Origin: JAFARZ01 sp035651595
GTDB taxonomy: Bacteria; Actinomycetota; Actinomycetes; Streptosporangiales; Streptosporangiaceae
DNA length: 64,000 bases
Assembly: GCA_035651595.1 (NCBI GenBank)
Contig: DASRFJ010000043.1
Location: 26,562 to 90,561, forward strand
Direction of reading: 5' to 3'
Both the position numbers and the translations under genes were made by a program. Shown here piece by piece: positions 16,257 through 25,093 of the stretch (the first letter of the stretch is position 1; the number at the start of each line of letters is the position of its first letter). A model generated the notes under the pieces. It was not told the DNA's origin. It worked only from the letters and a program-made list of their open reading frames with translations, and ran no database searches.

Positions 16257-17415
16257 GACCGAGAACTTCGCGGCGCTGCCGCAATCCGAGCACGAGGCCG
16301 CCATCGAGCGGCTGTGCGCCGCGATGGAGATGGCCGCGAAGGCGGGCTGCTATCCCTCGCTGACCGTCGAGCGGCCCTGGTCAGTTCACAATCCCGTCCT
16401 CGCGGGGGAGTTCGCGGACCCGGAGGCGATCGGCTGGTACCTGCGCCGCGAACTCGGCCGGCTGGCTGCCGCGGGTGCCCGGCTGTCGGTGTCGCATGGG
16501 CGTCCCGCGCTTGACCTGCACGATCCGGCGCTGATCGCCGCGGTCGACGAGCTGAGCTGGGACCTGCGGCGCAAGAAGCTGTTCCTGTTCGGGCCGGAGC
16601 GGATGGCGCTGTCCATCGACCGGCTGCGGCACTACACCGGGACGCCGGCCGAGTTGTTCCAGCGGTACGTGCTGCTGACCAACTACGCCTGGCACGTCGA
16701 GGAGTTCCGCGTTCTGTTCCCCGATTGTGCCGGCCCCGAGTCCGACGGCCGCCAGATGCCTGCCTGGCATCACACCGAGCCCGACCGGGCCGGGCTCACC
16801 ATCATCAACGTCGGGGTCGGGCCGTCGAACGCCAAGACGATCACCGACCACCTGGCGGTGCTCCGGCCGGACCTGGTGCTGATGATCGGCCACTGCGCCG
16901 GCCTGCGCAATCATCAGGAGATCGGCGACCTGGTGCTGGCGACCTCGTACCTGCGCGACGACCGGGTGCTTGACGACGTGCTGCCGCTGAACATCCCGGT
17001 GGTGTCCAACCACACGATGAACAGCCTGCTGCTGGAGGAGCTGACCGGGCGCGGCCTGCGGTCGCGGATGGGCATCGTGTACACGACCGGCAACCGCAAC
17101 TGGGAGCTGCAGCTCGCGTCCGTGGGGGAGCGGCTTCGGCTGTCCCGCGCGGTGGCGGTCGACATGGAGTCCGCCACCGTGGCGGCCAACGGGTTCCGGT
17201 ACCGGGTGCCGACCGCCACGCTGCTCGCGGTCAGCGACAAGCCGCTGCACGCGCAGCCCAAGCTCAGCGTCGAGGCGCAGGCGTTCTACGCCGACTCGCG
17301 CCGCCAGCACATCGAGATCGCGATCGCCGTTGTGCGGGCGGTGCGCGATCGCTACCCGGGCGGCCTGCCGTCCGCCGACCTGCGCTCGCCCGACGAGCCG
17401 CTGCTCGGGCCGTAA
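16249..17415 (+). CDS. amn: AMP nucleosidase
   Basis: The product has 388 residues. An N-terminal Amn-specific domain (about 1-170, ending FQRYVLLTNYAWHVEEF) precedes a nucleoside-phosphorylase-like catalytic domain. That domain has NVGVGPSNAKT, GHCAGLRNHQEIGDLVLA and the nucleoside-binding VAVDMESATVAANG. The family cleaves AMP to adenine and ribose 5-phosphate. The ATG at 16249 lies inside the end of bioB, so translation is coupled. BioB releases 5'-deoxyadenosine, and the catalytic fold here is the one that handles such nucleosides. A salvage role for this protein is therefore conceivable but unsupported beyond context. Confidence 0.9.
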   Translation: MPETENFAALPQSEHEAAIERLCAAMEMAAKAGCYPSLTVERPWSVHNPVLAGEFADPEAIGWYLRRELGRLAAAGARLSVSHGRPALDLHDPALIAAVDELSWDLRRKKLFLFGPERMALSIDRLRHYTGTPAELFQRYVLLTNYAWHVEEFRVLFPDCAGPESDGRQMPAWHHTEPDRAGLTIINVGVGPSNAKTITDHLAVLRPDLVLMIGHCAGLRNHQEIGDLVLATSYLRDDRVLDDVLPLNIPVVSNHTMNSLLLEELTGRGLRSRMGIVYTTGNRNWELQLASVGERLRLSRAVAVDMESATVAANGFRYRVPTATLLAVSDKPLHAQPKLSVEAQAFYADSRRQHIEIAIAVVRAVRDRYPGGLPSADLRSPDEPLLGP

Positions 17416-17889
17416 GGTCAGCTCGCCGCGGAACGCCTGCTTGATCCACGAAATCACCCATTGCTGTTCGCGGAACAGCTGCTGCCAGGTGAAATGCACG
17501 ACGCGAAAGCCGGCCGCGCGGAGGTTCTGGTCACGTTCCAGCTGGGCGATCGAGCGCGCGGAGTTGTTGTACTTTTCGGTTTCTTGAGCAAACCGATGCC
17601 GCTAACCCAGTGCGGCGGACTCGTGGCTGGCGACAGCATCGAGGCTCGTCGCCGACCTCGCCGCGGCCACCAGCAGGGCGTGCTCGCGCGCTGGGCTTCG
17701 TTTGCTTGCTTCGAGGCTCGCCGCGGTGACGTACACGCCTCGGTACATCCGGACGAGCACGCCTCGCCGGACCAGCGATTGGAAGTGTCGTTCGGAGATG
17801 CCCGCCGCGTACCAGGCAGCGGTTGTGCCAATCGAGTACTTGAGCGCATCCGGAAGGTCACGATCCGTCACATCTCTTGCGGTTCCCAT
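17410..17889 (-). pseudogene. AbiEi-type/DUF559 gene with internal deletion
   Basis: The reading from GTG/ATG 17889 gives about 95 residues of an AbiEi-like winged helix (SERHFQSLVRRGVLVRMYRGVYV) and then stops near 17605. A different frame from about 17585 to 17410 encodes the C-terminal end of a DUF559/Vsr-like nuclease fold (EKYNNSARSIAQLERDQNLR, then RVVHFTWQQLF). The intact relative at 31091-32083 has 330 residues, so roughly 150-200 residues are missing and the frame is broken at the join. It lies antisense to the 3' end of amn. No function should remain. Confidence 0.7.
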
Positions 17890-18051
17890 GTGCCGCGCAC
17901 GCCACGCCGAACGCGCGGTTCTCGGATACCTAGGCTGTCTTTGTAAGCGAAACCCGACGCTTCGACACCCGCAATATCCTGATTTAAGCGATTTGCCCTG
18001 TCGGTTTGGCGTACCAAGACAGTTGTAGCGTTAGCAATGTGGCTGGTGGGA

Positions 18052-18461
18052 CTACTCGGCGGGGGGCGGGGCTACGCGGTAGCGGTAGCGGTGGGAGGTC
18101 GTGAAGCCGAGACTGGCGTAGAGGGCTCGGGCGGGGGCGTTGTCGGCTTGGACCTGGAGGAGGACGTGCTGGGCGCCGCGGGCGGCGGCTTCGCGGCACA
18201 AAACGGACGTGATCGTGGCGGCCAGGCCGCGGCGGCGCCAAGCGGGGTCGGTCTCGACGGCGGTGAGCGACGCCCAGTTGCCCGCGACGGCGACGCGGCC
18301 GACTGCCACGGCGACGCTGCCGTTGTCCGACGGAGCACGGAGTTGGCCCGGCCGGTGAAGCCCGCGGCGGATCTGAGCAGCCACGATCCCAGCCAGGCCT
18401 GGTCCGGCGCCACCCACAGGCTGGCCGCGGCCCGCTCCAGGTCAAGGATCGTCGCGTCCAC
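18052..18461 (-). pseudogene. GNAT acetyltransferase gene, frameshifted and internally deleted
   Basis: From GTG 18461 the first about 43 residues match the start of long actinobacterial GNAT proteins (AWLGSWLLRSAAGFTGRANS). Near 18330 the reading must change frame to continue as the acetyl-CoA-binding half: WASLTAVETDPAWRRRGLAA with the RRRGLA loop, and ALYASLGF near the end. Such proteins normally have a much longer middle region, so a deletion created the join. It is the second decayed gene within 1.1 kb. The region 18462-18540 holds only the ftsK promoter. Confidence 0.65.
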
Positions 18462-18527
18462 TAAAGATGGATATCAGGTGCGACACGCCGGGAGCGAACG
18501 GTGCTTGGGGGGGAGGGGGGTTCTCGC

Positions 18528-18533
18528 TAGGTT
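18528..18533 (+). promoter_or_regulatory. -10 box TAGGTT of leaderless ftsK
   Basis: TAGGTT is followed by TGTAAGT and the ATG at 18541. The absence of a ribosome site makes this the best-supported ftsK start. Confidence 0.5.
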
Positions 18534-18540
18534 TGTAAGT

Positions 18541-21270
18541 ATGGCGACCCGTGCGCCCAAGGGTGGTGGAGCTCGCTCGCGTGGCGAGTACGACAATGCT
18601 GCCCTAGACGCGCTCGGCTTCAGCGAGCGCAGACCGCAGCCCGGCGGGCGGACCACGAGCCGGCAGCCGGCCAGGAACCGGTCGACCCAGGGCCGTTCCG
18701 GCAATACGCGGTCGAGCGGTGCCCGGCCGAATGCGTCGCGGTCGACGGCAAGGCCGCGGACCGGATCGGGGAAAAAGAGGGCGAAGCGGCCCGCGCCGCC
18801 GCGGAAGCAGTCGCACGATCCGTTCATGATCTTGGCGGGCTGGCTGGGCCGGGCGATTCTCGGCGTCTGGCTGCTGGTGGCCGGCGGCGTCGGCTACCTG
18901 GCCCGTGCGGTCGGCAAGGGCGCCCGCGACCTCGACCCGCACCACCGCCGCGACGGCGCCGGCCTGCTCACGCTAGGCGGCGCGATCATCCTGGCGGCGA
19001 GCCTGTGGTGGCGGATGGGTAACCCGGTCGGCCGCGCGCTCCAGTACCTGTTCGAGGGCGCGCTCGGCTCGATGGCCTGGTCGCTGCCGCTGCTCGTCGG
19101 GCTGCTCGCGTGGCGCTTCCTGCGCCATCCGGACCGCAACACCGAGACGGCGCGCGCCGCGATCGGCTGGGCCGCGCTGCTCATCGGCGCGGTCGGCATG
19201 ATCCACATCGCGAAGGGCACGCCGCGGCCCGCCGACGGCGTCGCGGTCATGCGCGGCGCCGGCGGCTACATCGGCTACGCCGCCGCGGGCCCGCTCGCCG
19301 CCGCGCTCACCCCGTGGGTGGCCGCCCCGCTGCTGGCGCTGCTGGCAGGCTTCGGCGTGCTGGTCATCACCGGTACTCCGCTGCACCGGATCCCGGAACG
19401 GATCGCCGATCTGCGGGTTCTCCTCGGTCATTCAGAACGGCAAGACGATGAGTTCCTGGACACCGTCGACGAATACGAGGGGTCGACGGGCAGTGTGCCG
19501 CGCCGGGCCCGCGCCCAGATCGCCAAGCAGATCCGGCTCCGGCCCGCGATCGAACCGGGCGATCACGTCAAGCCGTACGACACGCCACTGGTAGAGCCGC
19601 CTAAGAAGGGCCCCGTCGGCAGAGCCGACTCCGCTAGCAGGTCGCCGGCCGGCAAGGATCCCGACCTGAGCGTGCTGGACAAGCTGGGCTTCGACGACGA
19701 ACCCGCCGAGCCCGCGCCCGCCAAGCCCGCGCCCGAGGTGAAAGTCCCCGCGCCGCACGAGCCGCTGCGCAATCCCGAGCAGCTCACGCTGACCGGCGCG
19801 GCGCTCGACGGGTACACGCTGCCGCCCACTGCGCTGCTTCGACCGGGTACCACGCCGAAGGCGCGGACCCGCGCCAACGACATCGTGGTCGCCGCGCTGT
19901 CCGAGGTGCTCGAGCAGTTCAACGTCGACGCGCAGGTCACCGGGTTCAGCAGGGGCCCGACCGTGACGCGCTACGAGATCGAGCTCGGGCCCGCGGTCAA
20001 GGTGGAGCGGGTCACCGCGCTGCAGAAGAACATCGCGTACGCGGTGAAGAGCGCCGACGTGCGGATCGTCTCGCCGATCCCGGGCAAGTCCGCGATCGGC
20101 GTCGAGATCCCGAACGCGGACAAGGAGATCGTCAGCCTCGGCGACGTGCTGAAGTCCGAGACCGCGATCATGGACCACCACCCGATGGTGGTCGGCCTCG
20201 GCAAGGACGTCGAGGGCATGGTGAAGATCGCGAACCTGGCGAAGATGCCGCACATCCTGATCGCCGGCGCGACCGGCGCGGGCAAGTCCGTGTGCCTGAA
20301 CGGGCTGATCACATCGATCCTGACCCGGGCGACGCCGGACGAGGTGCGGATGATCCTGATCGACCCGAAGCGGGTCGAGCTGACGATCTACGAGGGCATC
20401 CCGCACCTGATCACGCCGATCATCACCAGCCCGAAGAAGGCGGCGGAGGCGCTGGAGTGGGTCGTCGGCGAGATGGAGCGCCGCTACGACGACCTGGCGG
20501 CATCCGGCTTCCGGCACGTGGACGACTTCAACAAGGCGGTGCGCGCGGGCAAGCTGACCGCGCCGCCCGGCAGCGAGCGGGTTTACATGCCGTACCCGTA
20601 CCTGCTGGTGATCATCGACGAGCTCGCGGACCTGATGATGGTGGCGCCACGCGACGTCGAGGACTCGATCGTGCGGATCACCCAGCTTGCCCGCGCGGCC
20701 GGCATTCACCTGGTGATCGCGACCCAGCGGCCTTCGGTGGACGTGGTCACGGGGCTGATCAAAGCGAACGTGCCGTCCCGGCTGGCGTTCTCCACCTCCA
20801 GCCTGGCGGACTCCCGTGTCGTGCTCGACCAGCCCGGCGCGGAGAAGCTGGTCGGCCAGGGCGACGCGCTGTTCCTGCCGATGGGCGCGTCCAAGCCGAT
20901 CCGGCTGCAGAACGCGTACGTCTCGGAGAAGGAAATCCGGGAGATCGTCGCGCACTGCAAGAAGCAGGCCGAGCCGGAGTACCGGGAGGACGTCGCCGCC
21001 GCGCCAGAGAAGAAGCGCGACATCGACGAGGACATCGGCGACGACCTCGAGTTGCTCATCCAGGCCGCCGAGCTGGTGATCTCCACGCAGTTCGGGTCCA
21101 CCTCGATGCTCCAGCGCAAGCTCCGGGTCGGCTTCGCGAAGGCGGGCCGGCTGATGGACCTGCTGGAGAGCAGGAACATTGTCGGACCGAGCGAGGGGTC
21201 CAAGGCGCGGGACGTCCTGGTTCGTCCCGATGATCTTGAAGACACGCTCAGATCGTTGCAAGGTGGTTAG
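18541..21270 (+). CDS. ftsK: DNA translocase FtsK/SpoIIIE
   Basis: This is a 909-residue septal DNA pump that clears chromosomes from the division plane. The N-terminus (1-95) is basic and disordered, followed by four or five membrane helices between about 97 and 285. A Pro/Ala-rich linker leads to the motor with Walker A GATGAGKS at 576-583 and Walker B LLVIIDELADLMM. The C-terminal gamma winged helix includes STSMLQRKLRVGFAKAGRLM. The phrase LDxLGF occurs in both the N-terminal tail and the linker. The start is set by the leaderless promoter. It heads the ftsK-rodZ-like-rimO-pgsA-cinA-clgR block conserved in actinobacteria. Confidence 0.96.
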   Translation: MATRAPKGGGARSRGEYDNAALDALGFSERRPQPGGRTTSRQPARNRSTQGRSGNTRSSGARPNASRSTARPRTGSGKKRAKRPAPPRKQSHDPFMILAGWLGRAILGVWLLVAGGVGYLARAVGKGARDLDPHHRRDGAGLLTLGGAIILAASLWWRMGNPVGRALQYLFEGALGSMAWSLPLLVGLLAWRFLRHPDRNTETARAAIGWAALLIGAVGMIHIAKGTPRPADGVAVMRGAGGYIGYAAAGPLAAALTPWVAAPLLALLAGFGVLVITGTPLHRIPERIADLRVLLGHSERQDDEFLDTVDEYEGSTGSVPRRARAQIAKQIRLRPAIEPGDHVKPYDTPLVEPPKKGPVGRADSASRSPAGKDPDLSVLDKLGFDDEPAEPAPAKPAPEVKVPAPHEPLRNPEQLTLTGAALDGYTLPPTALLRPGTTPKARTRANDIVVAALSEVLEQFNVDAQVTGFSRGPTVTRYEIELGPAVKVERVTALQKNIAYAVKSADVRIVSPIPGKSAIGVEIPNADKEIVSLGDVLKSETAIMDHHPMVVGLGKDVEGMVKIANLAKMPHILIAGATGAGKSVCLNGLITSILTRATPDEVRMILIDPKRVELTIYEGIPHLITPIITSPKKAAEALEWVVGEMERRYDDLAASGFRHVDDFNKAVRAGKLTAPPGSERVYMPYPYLLVIIDELADLMMVAPRDVEDSIVRITQLARAAGIHLVIATQRPSVDVVTGLIKANVPSRLAFSTSSLADSRVVLDQPGAEKLVGQGDALFLPMGASKPIRLQNAYVSEKEIREIVAHCKKQAEPEYREDVAAAPEKKRDIDEDIGDDLELLIQAAELVISTQFGSTSMLQRKLRVGFAKAGRLMDLLESRNIVGPSEGSKARDVLVRPDDLEDTLRSLQGG

Positions 21271-21337
21271 CGTCCGCGCGCTTCCCCGCTGTCTACACTA
21301 GGTAGTGACCCCAGTACAACGCAGTGGGAGGCTCAGT

Positions 21338-22075
21338 GTGAGCATTGGTGAAACCCTGGCGGATGCGCGTCGTCAGGCCGGTCTCACCATCACCCAGGTC
21401 AGCCAGCGAACCCGGATCCGGGAATCGATCATCCGTGGCATCGAGCAGGGCGATTTTTCCGCGTGCGGCGGCGACTTCTACGCCCGCGGGCACATCCGCG
21501 GCATCGCCGGCGCGATCGGGGTCGATCCGGTGCCGCTGGTCAAGGAGTACGACGCCGAGCATGGCGCACCGGGCGGCAGCATGTCCGCGGCCGAGGTGTT
21601 CGAGCCGTCGACGCCGATCCGGATCAGGGAACGGCGGCGCTCGCCCAGCCTGAGCATGATCGTGATCGTGGTGCTGCTCGGCATCATCGGGTTCAGCGTG
21701 TACCACCTGGTGTCCGCGCACGGAAAGCACACGCCGAGCGCGTCGGCGCACGCCACGACGAACGCGACCGCGGTGCGCGCGACGCCGAAGCACACGCCGA
21801 GCGCCACGCCCACCCCGGCGACGGCGCCCGACCGTGTGGTCATCCATCTCACCGCCCTCCAGACCTGCTGGATCCTGCTGACCAGGACCCACGACGGCTC
21901 CCAGATCTTCATGGGGGAGATCGCCGCGGGTTCGACGAAGAGCTGGACCGAGAAGGTGCCGGTCAGCCTGGAGCTGGGCAACCCGCCCGGCGTCCAGCTG
22001 ACGGTGAACGGCGTGAAGCAGCACACCAACGTGCCGAACGTGCTGACGCTGAAGTTCTCCCCGGCGCAGACCTAG
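21338..22075 (+). CDS. RodZ-like helix-turn-helix membrane protein
   Basis: The 245-residue protein has an N-terminal RodZ-type helix-turn-helix (TLADARRQAGLTITQVSQRT, then IRGIEQGDF) and one membrane helix at about 106-126 (SMIVIVVLLGIIGFSVYHLV). A Thr/Ala/Pro-rich spacer and a C-terminal DUF4115-like beta domain (about 165-245) lie outside the membrane. Relatives link the cytoskeleton or cell envelope in rods. In actinomycetes the role is unclear. GGGAG lies 6 nt before the GTG at 21338. It is placed between ftsK and rimO, as in many actinobacteria. Confidence 0.85.
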   Translation: MSIGETLADARRQAGLTITQVSQRTRIRESIIRGIEQGDFSACGGDFYARGHIRGIAGAIGVDPVPLVKEYDAEHGAPGGSMSAAEVFEPSTPIRIRERRRSPSLSMIVIVVLLGIIGFSVYHLVSAHGKHTPSASAHATTNATAVRATPKHTPSATPTPATAPDRVVIHLTALQTCWILLTRTHDGSQIFMGEIAAGSTKSWTEKVPVSLELGNPPGVQLTVNGVKQHTNVPNVLTLKFSPAQT

Positions 22076-22080
22076 CTCTA

Positions 22081-22140
22081 ACTGGGGGAGGCCTCCCCCA
22101 GACCCCCTCGACTAGGGGAGGCCTCCCCCAGACCCCCTCG
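22081..22140. repeat. tandem 30-bp palindromic repeat, probable terminator
   Basis: Two 30-bp units (22081-22110 and 22111-22140) differ at one base. Each contains the GGGGAGGCCTCCCC palindrome (the first extended by one more pair) followed by CAGACCCCCTCG. They sit directly after the RodZ-like stop and 18 nt before the rimO -10 box, so they may insulate rimO from read-through. Confidence 0.7.
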
Positions 22141-22157
22141 GCAGTCGTCCGTTCACA

Positions 22158-22163
22158 TAGGCT
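22158..22163 (+). promoter_or_regulatory. -10 box TAGGCT of leaderless rimO
   Basis: TAGGCT is 6 nt before the GTG at 22170, with no ribosome site. Confidence 0.45.
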
Positions 22164-22169
22164 CTTCGC

Positions 22170-23531
22170 GTGGGGAACGCGAAGACGGTGAGCCTGGTCA
22201 CGCTCGGTTGCGCTCGTAACGAGGTCGACTCGGAAGAACTAGCCGCCCGGCTGGCCAGCGCCGGGTGGGAAGTATCGGCGCAGGGTGAAAAAGCCGACGT
22301 CGTTATGATAAATACCTGTGGTTTTATCCAGGCGGCGAAGCAGGAGTCGATCGACGAGCTGCTCGCGGCCGCGGAGACGGGCGCGAAGGTCGTCGCCGTC
22401 GGGTGCCTGGCGGAGCGGTACGGCGCCGACCTGGCGGCCGAGCTGCCCGAGGCGCAGGTGCTGAGCTTCGACGACTACGGCGAGATCGGCGCGCGGCTGG
22501 ACGGCGTGCTCGCCGGGGTCCAGCGGCCGGCGCACCAGCCCGGCGACCGCCGTAAGCTCCTGCCGATTTCCCCCGCGTCGCGCGGGGAGGCGCCGAACGC
22601 GCCGTGGGTGCCTGGGTTCGGGACGGGGCGTAAGCGGATTTCTTCTGGGATCACGGCTCCGCTGAAAATAGCCTCGGGGTGCGACCGGCGGTGCTCGTTC
22701 TGCGCGATCCCGTCGTTCCGCGGGTCGTTCGTGTCGCGGCGGCCTGTCGACGTGCTCGCGGAGGCCAGGTGGCTGGCCGGGCAGGGCGTCCGTGAGGTCC
22801 TGCTGGTCAGCGAGAACTCCACGTCGTACGGCAAGGACCTGGGCAACCTGCGGCTGCTGGAGGAGCTGCTGCCGGACCTGGCGGCCGTCGACGGCCTGGA
22901 CCGGGTGCGGATCAGCTACCTCCAGCCCGCGGAGATGCGGCCCGGGCTGATCTCCGCGATCGCGGCCACGCCCGGGGTGGCGCCGTACTTCGACCTGTCG
23001 TTCCAGCACGCCAGCGGGCCCGTGCTGCGGCGGATGCGGCGGTTCGGCGACCGGTCGCGGTTCCTGGGGTTGCTGGACCAGGTGCGGTCGCTGGCGCCCA
23101 CGGCCGGCGCGCGGTCGAACTTCATCGTCGGTTTCCCCGGCGAGACGGCCGAGGACCTGCGCGAGCTGGAACTGTTCCTGAGCAGTGCCCGGCTGGACGC
23201 GATCGGGATCTTCGGCTACTCCGACGAGGACGGCACCGAGGCGGAGGGACTGTCCGGCAAGCTGGCCGAGGCCGAGATCGCGCGGCGGGTCGCGGAGTTC
23301 GCGGACCTGGCCGACGAGCTGATGGCGCAGCGGGCGGCCGAGCGGGCCGGGGAGACCGTGGACGTGCTGATCGAGGAGCGGCTCGACTCCGGCTACGAGG
23401 GCCGGGCCGCGCACCAGGCGCCGGAGGTGGACGGGACGACGACGGTTTTCTCGGCTGAGCCGCTGGCGGTGGGGCAGCTGGTCCGGGCGGTCGTGACCGG
23501 CTCGGATGGCGTCGACCTGATAGCGCAGTGA
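22170..23531 (+). CDS. rimO: ribosomal protein S12 methylthiotransferase
   Basis: RimO is a radical-SAM enzyme that methylthiolates an aspartate of ribosomal protein S12. The 453-residue protein has the N-terminal UPF0004 domain with its three cluster cysteines (in TLGCARNEVDSE, INTCGF and VGCLAERYG). The radical-SAM cluster CDRRCSFC lies near residue 171, and a TRAM domain follows at the C-terminus (VDVLIEERLDSGYEGRA). A GTG start with leaderless spacing is used. The stop overlaps the pgsA start. Confidence 0.95.
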   Translation: MGNAKTVSLVTLGCARNEVDSEELAARLASAGWEVSAQGEKADVVMINTCGFIQAAKQESIDELLAAAETGAKVVAVGCLAERYGADLAAELPEAQVLSFDDYGEIGARLDGVLAGVQRPAHQPGDRRKLLPISPASRGEAPNAPWVPGFGTGRKRISSGITAPLKIASGCDRRCSFCAIPSFRGSFVSRRPVDVLAEARWLAGQGVREVLLVSENSTSYGKDLGNLRLLEELLPDLAAVDGLDRVRISYLQPAEMRPGLISAIAATPGVAPYFDLSFQHASGPVLRRMRRFGDRSRFLGLLDQVRSLAPTAGARSNFIVGFPGETAEDLRELELFLSSARLDAIGIFGYSDEDGTEAEGLSGKLAEAEIARRVAEFADLADELMAQRAAERAGETVDVLIEERLDSGYEGRAAHQAPEVDGTTTVFSAEPLAVGQLVRAVVTGSDGVDLIAQ

Positions 23532-24094
23532 GCGAGCCGACGGGGGAGATCAGGGTCGGCCTGTTCAACATCGCCAACTGGCTCACGGTTTGCCGGATCG
23601 TGCTGGTGCCGGTCGTCGTCGCTGGCCTGGTGGCCGGCGGGACCGCGTGGCGGATGGTGGCGCTGGCCGCGTTCTGCGTGGCCTCGGTGACCGATTTTCT
23701 CGACGGGCGGCTGGCCCGCAGCAGGGGGCTGGTCACGGACTTCGGCAAGATCGCGGACCCGGTGGCGGACAAGGCGCTGACCGGCGCCGCGCTGATCACC
23801 CTGTCCGCGCTCGGCGAACTGGCCTGGTGGATCACCGCGGTGATCATGGTCCGCGAGCTGGGGGTGACCGCGCTGCGCTTCTGGGTGATCCGGCGGGGCG
23901 TGATCGCCGCCAGCCGGGGCGGCAAGCTGAAGACGTTGCTGCAGATCATCGCCATCTGCCTGTACATGATCCCGTGGACGCCGGGGGTTTTGCGTGACCT
24001 CGTGATGGCGGCGGCGGTGATCGCTACGGTGGTGACCGGGGTCGATTACCTGCTCCGCGCGCTGCGGCTGCGGGCAGGCCCGAGGGAGGCGTGA
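23528..24094 (+). CDS. pgsA: CDP-diacylglycerol-glycerol-3-phosphate 3-phosphatidyltransferase
   Basis: This 188-residue integral membrane enzyme makes phosphatidylglycerol phosphate. The CDP-alcohol phosphotransferase signature is complete: TDFLDGRLARSRG, then D and D spaced in FGKIADPVADK. About five membrane helices follow the usual pattern. The GTG start overlaps the rimO stop, and its own stop overlaps the cinA start, so the three are translationally coupled. Confidence 0.93.
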   Translation: MSEPTGEIRVGLFNIANWLTVCRIVLVPVVVAGLVAGGTAWRMVALAAFCVASVTDFLDGRLARSRGLVTDFGKIADPVADKALTGAALITLSALGELAWWITAVIMVRELGVTALRFWVIRRGVIAASRGGKLKTLLQIIAICLYMIPWTPGVLRDLVMAAAVIATVVTGVDYLLRALRLRAGPREA

Positions 24095-24612
24095 TGGCGA
24101 ATGCGGGTCCCACCGCGTCCGCGGGGCGGGCGGCCCGGGACATGGCGCGGCAGATCCACGCCTTGCTGCGGGCCGGCGGCCGGACGGTGGCCGTGGCCGA
24201 GTCGCTCACCGGCGGGCTGGTCGCCGCCGCGCTGACCGACATCCCCGGCGCGTCGGCGTCGTTCCGTGGCGGCATGGTGACCTACGCGACCGAGCTGAAG
24301 GCGGCGCTGCTGGGCGTGGACAGCCGGCTGCTGGCGCGCTACGGGGCCGTGTACCCGCAGGTGGCGGCCGGCATGGCGGAGGGCGTCAGAACCCGCCTTG
24401 GGGCCGATTTCGGCCTCGCGACGACCGGCGTGGCGGGCCCGGACCCGCAGGACGGGCAGCCGGTGGGGACCGTCCACATCGCGGTGAGCGCCGCGGATGA
24501 CACGGTCGTCAGGACAATCGCGCTTGCCGGAAACCGGGGCCAGATCCGTAGACTTGCCGTGGAGAACGCCCTCGGGCTGCTGCTCGGACGCCTGGGGGAA
24601 GAAAGCTACTGA
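24094..24612 (+). CDS. cinA: CinA-family nicotinamide-nucleotide amidohydrolase
   Basis: The protein has 172 residues and consists only of the CinA C-terminal amidase domain. That domain deamidates nicotinamide mononucleotide in the pyridine-nucleotide salvage cycle. Signatures are VAVAESLTGGLVAAALTDIPG with the nucleophile serine, and ATTGVAGPDPQDGQPVGTV. GGGAGG lies 4 nt before the ATG; a GTG directly before it is also in frame. The short form next to pgsA and clgR is usual for actinobacteria. Confidence 0.92.
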   Translation: MANAGPTASAGRAARDMARQIHALLRAGGRTVAVAESLTGGLVAAALTDIPGASASFRGGMVTYATELKAALLGVDSRLLARYGAVYPQVAAGMAEGVRTRLGADFGLATTGVAGPDPQDGQPVGTVHIAVSAADDTVVRTIALAGNRGQIRRLAVENALGLLLGRLGEESY

Positions 24613-24738
24613 TTACAGCGTTACGTCAAGAGCGAACACGCGTGGTCATGATCTCGCGGAGTTAGCTGGTCGGCAGGTACGGTGGAGGTGTGGGCGGTTC
24701 GGCAACGGGAAGACCTGCCTCGGGAAGGGAGTGCGACT

Positions 24739-25080
24739 ATGGTTCTGCTCCGTCAGCTGCTGGGTGACGTGCTGCGGCGGCTGCGCATGCGGCAGGGTCG
24801 CACCCTCCGCGAGGTATCGGCGTCCGCACGGGTGTCCCTTGGCTACCTCTCCGAGGTGGAGCGCGGCCAGAAAGAGGCGTCGTCCGAGCTTCTTCAGGCC
24901 ATTTGCACCGCGCTAGGCACGCCGCTTTCCCAGGTTTTCCGTGAGGTCTCAGATAATTTCGCGTTGGCCGAGCTGCAGAGCGAGCCGGTGCTTGAGATGC
25001 CCCGGGAGCCGGCGATGCGGGAGCTTGCCGACACGTCGGGCGGCACGCCTCGCGAGTTCACGGACATGGTGCCCGTCTAG
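24739..25080 (+). CDS. clgR: ClgR-type XRE-family transcriptional regulator
   Basis: The 113-residue regulator has a central helix-turn-helix (LREVSASARVSLGYLSEVERG, about residues 23-43) followed by the ClgR-type segment ASSELLQAICTALGTPLSQVFREV. ClgR activates clp protease and other stress genes and is itself degraded by Clp. The position directly after cinA supports the assignment. GGGAG lies 7 nt before the ATG. The usual recA-recX neighbours do not follow. The 126-nt gap after cinA shows no clear ClgR box. Confidence 0.8.
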   Translation: MVLLRQLLGDVLRRLRMRQGRTLREVSASARVSLGYLSEVERGQKEASSELLQAICTALGTPLSQVFREVSDNFALAELQSEPVLEMPREPAMRELADTSGGTPREFTDMVPV

Positions 25081-25093
25081 GGATGCTAGGGCC

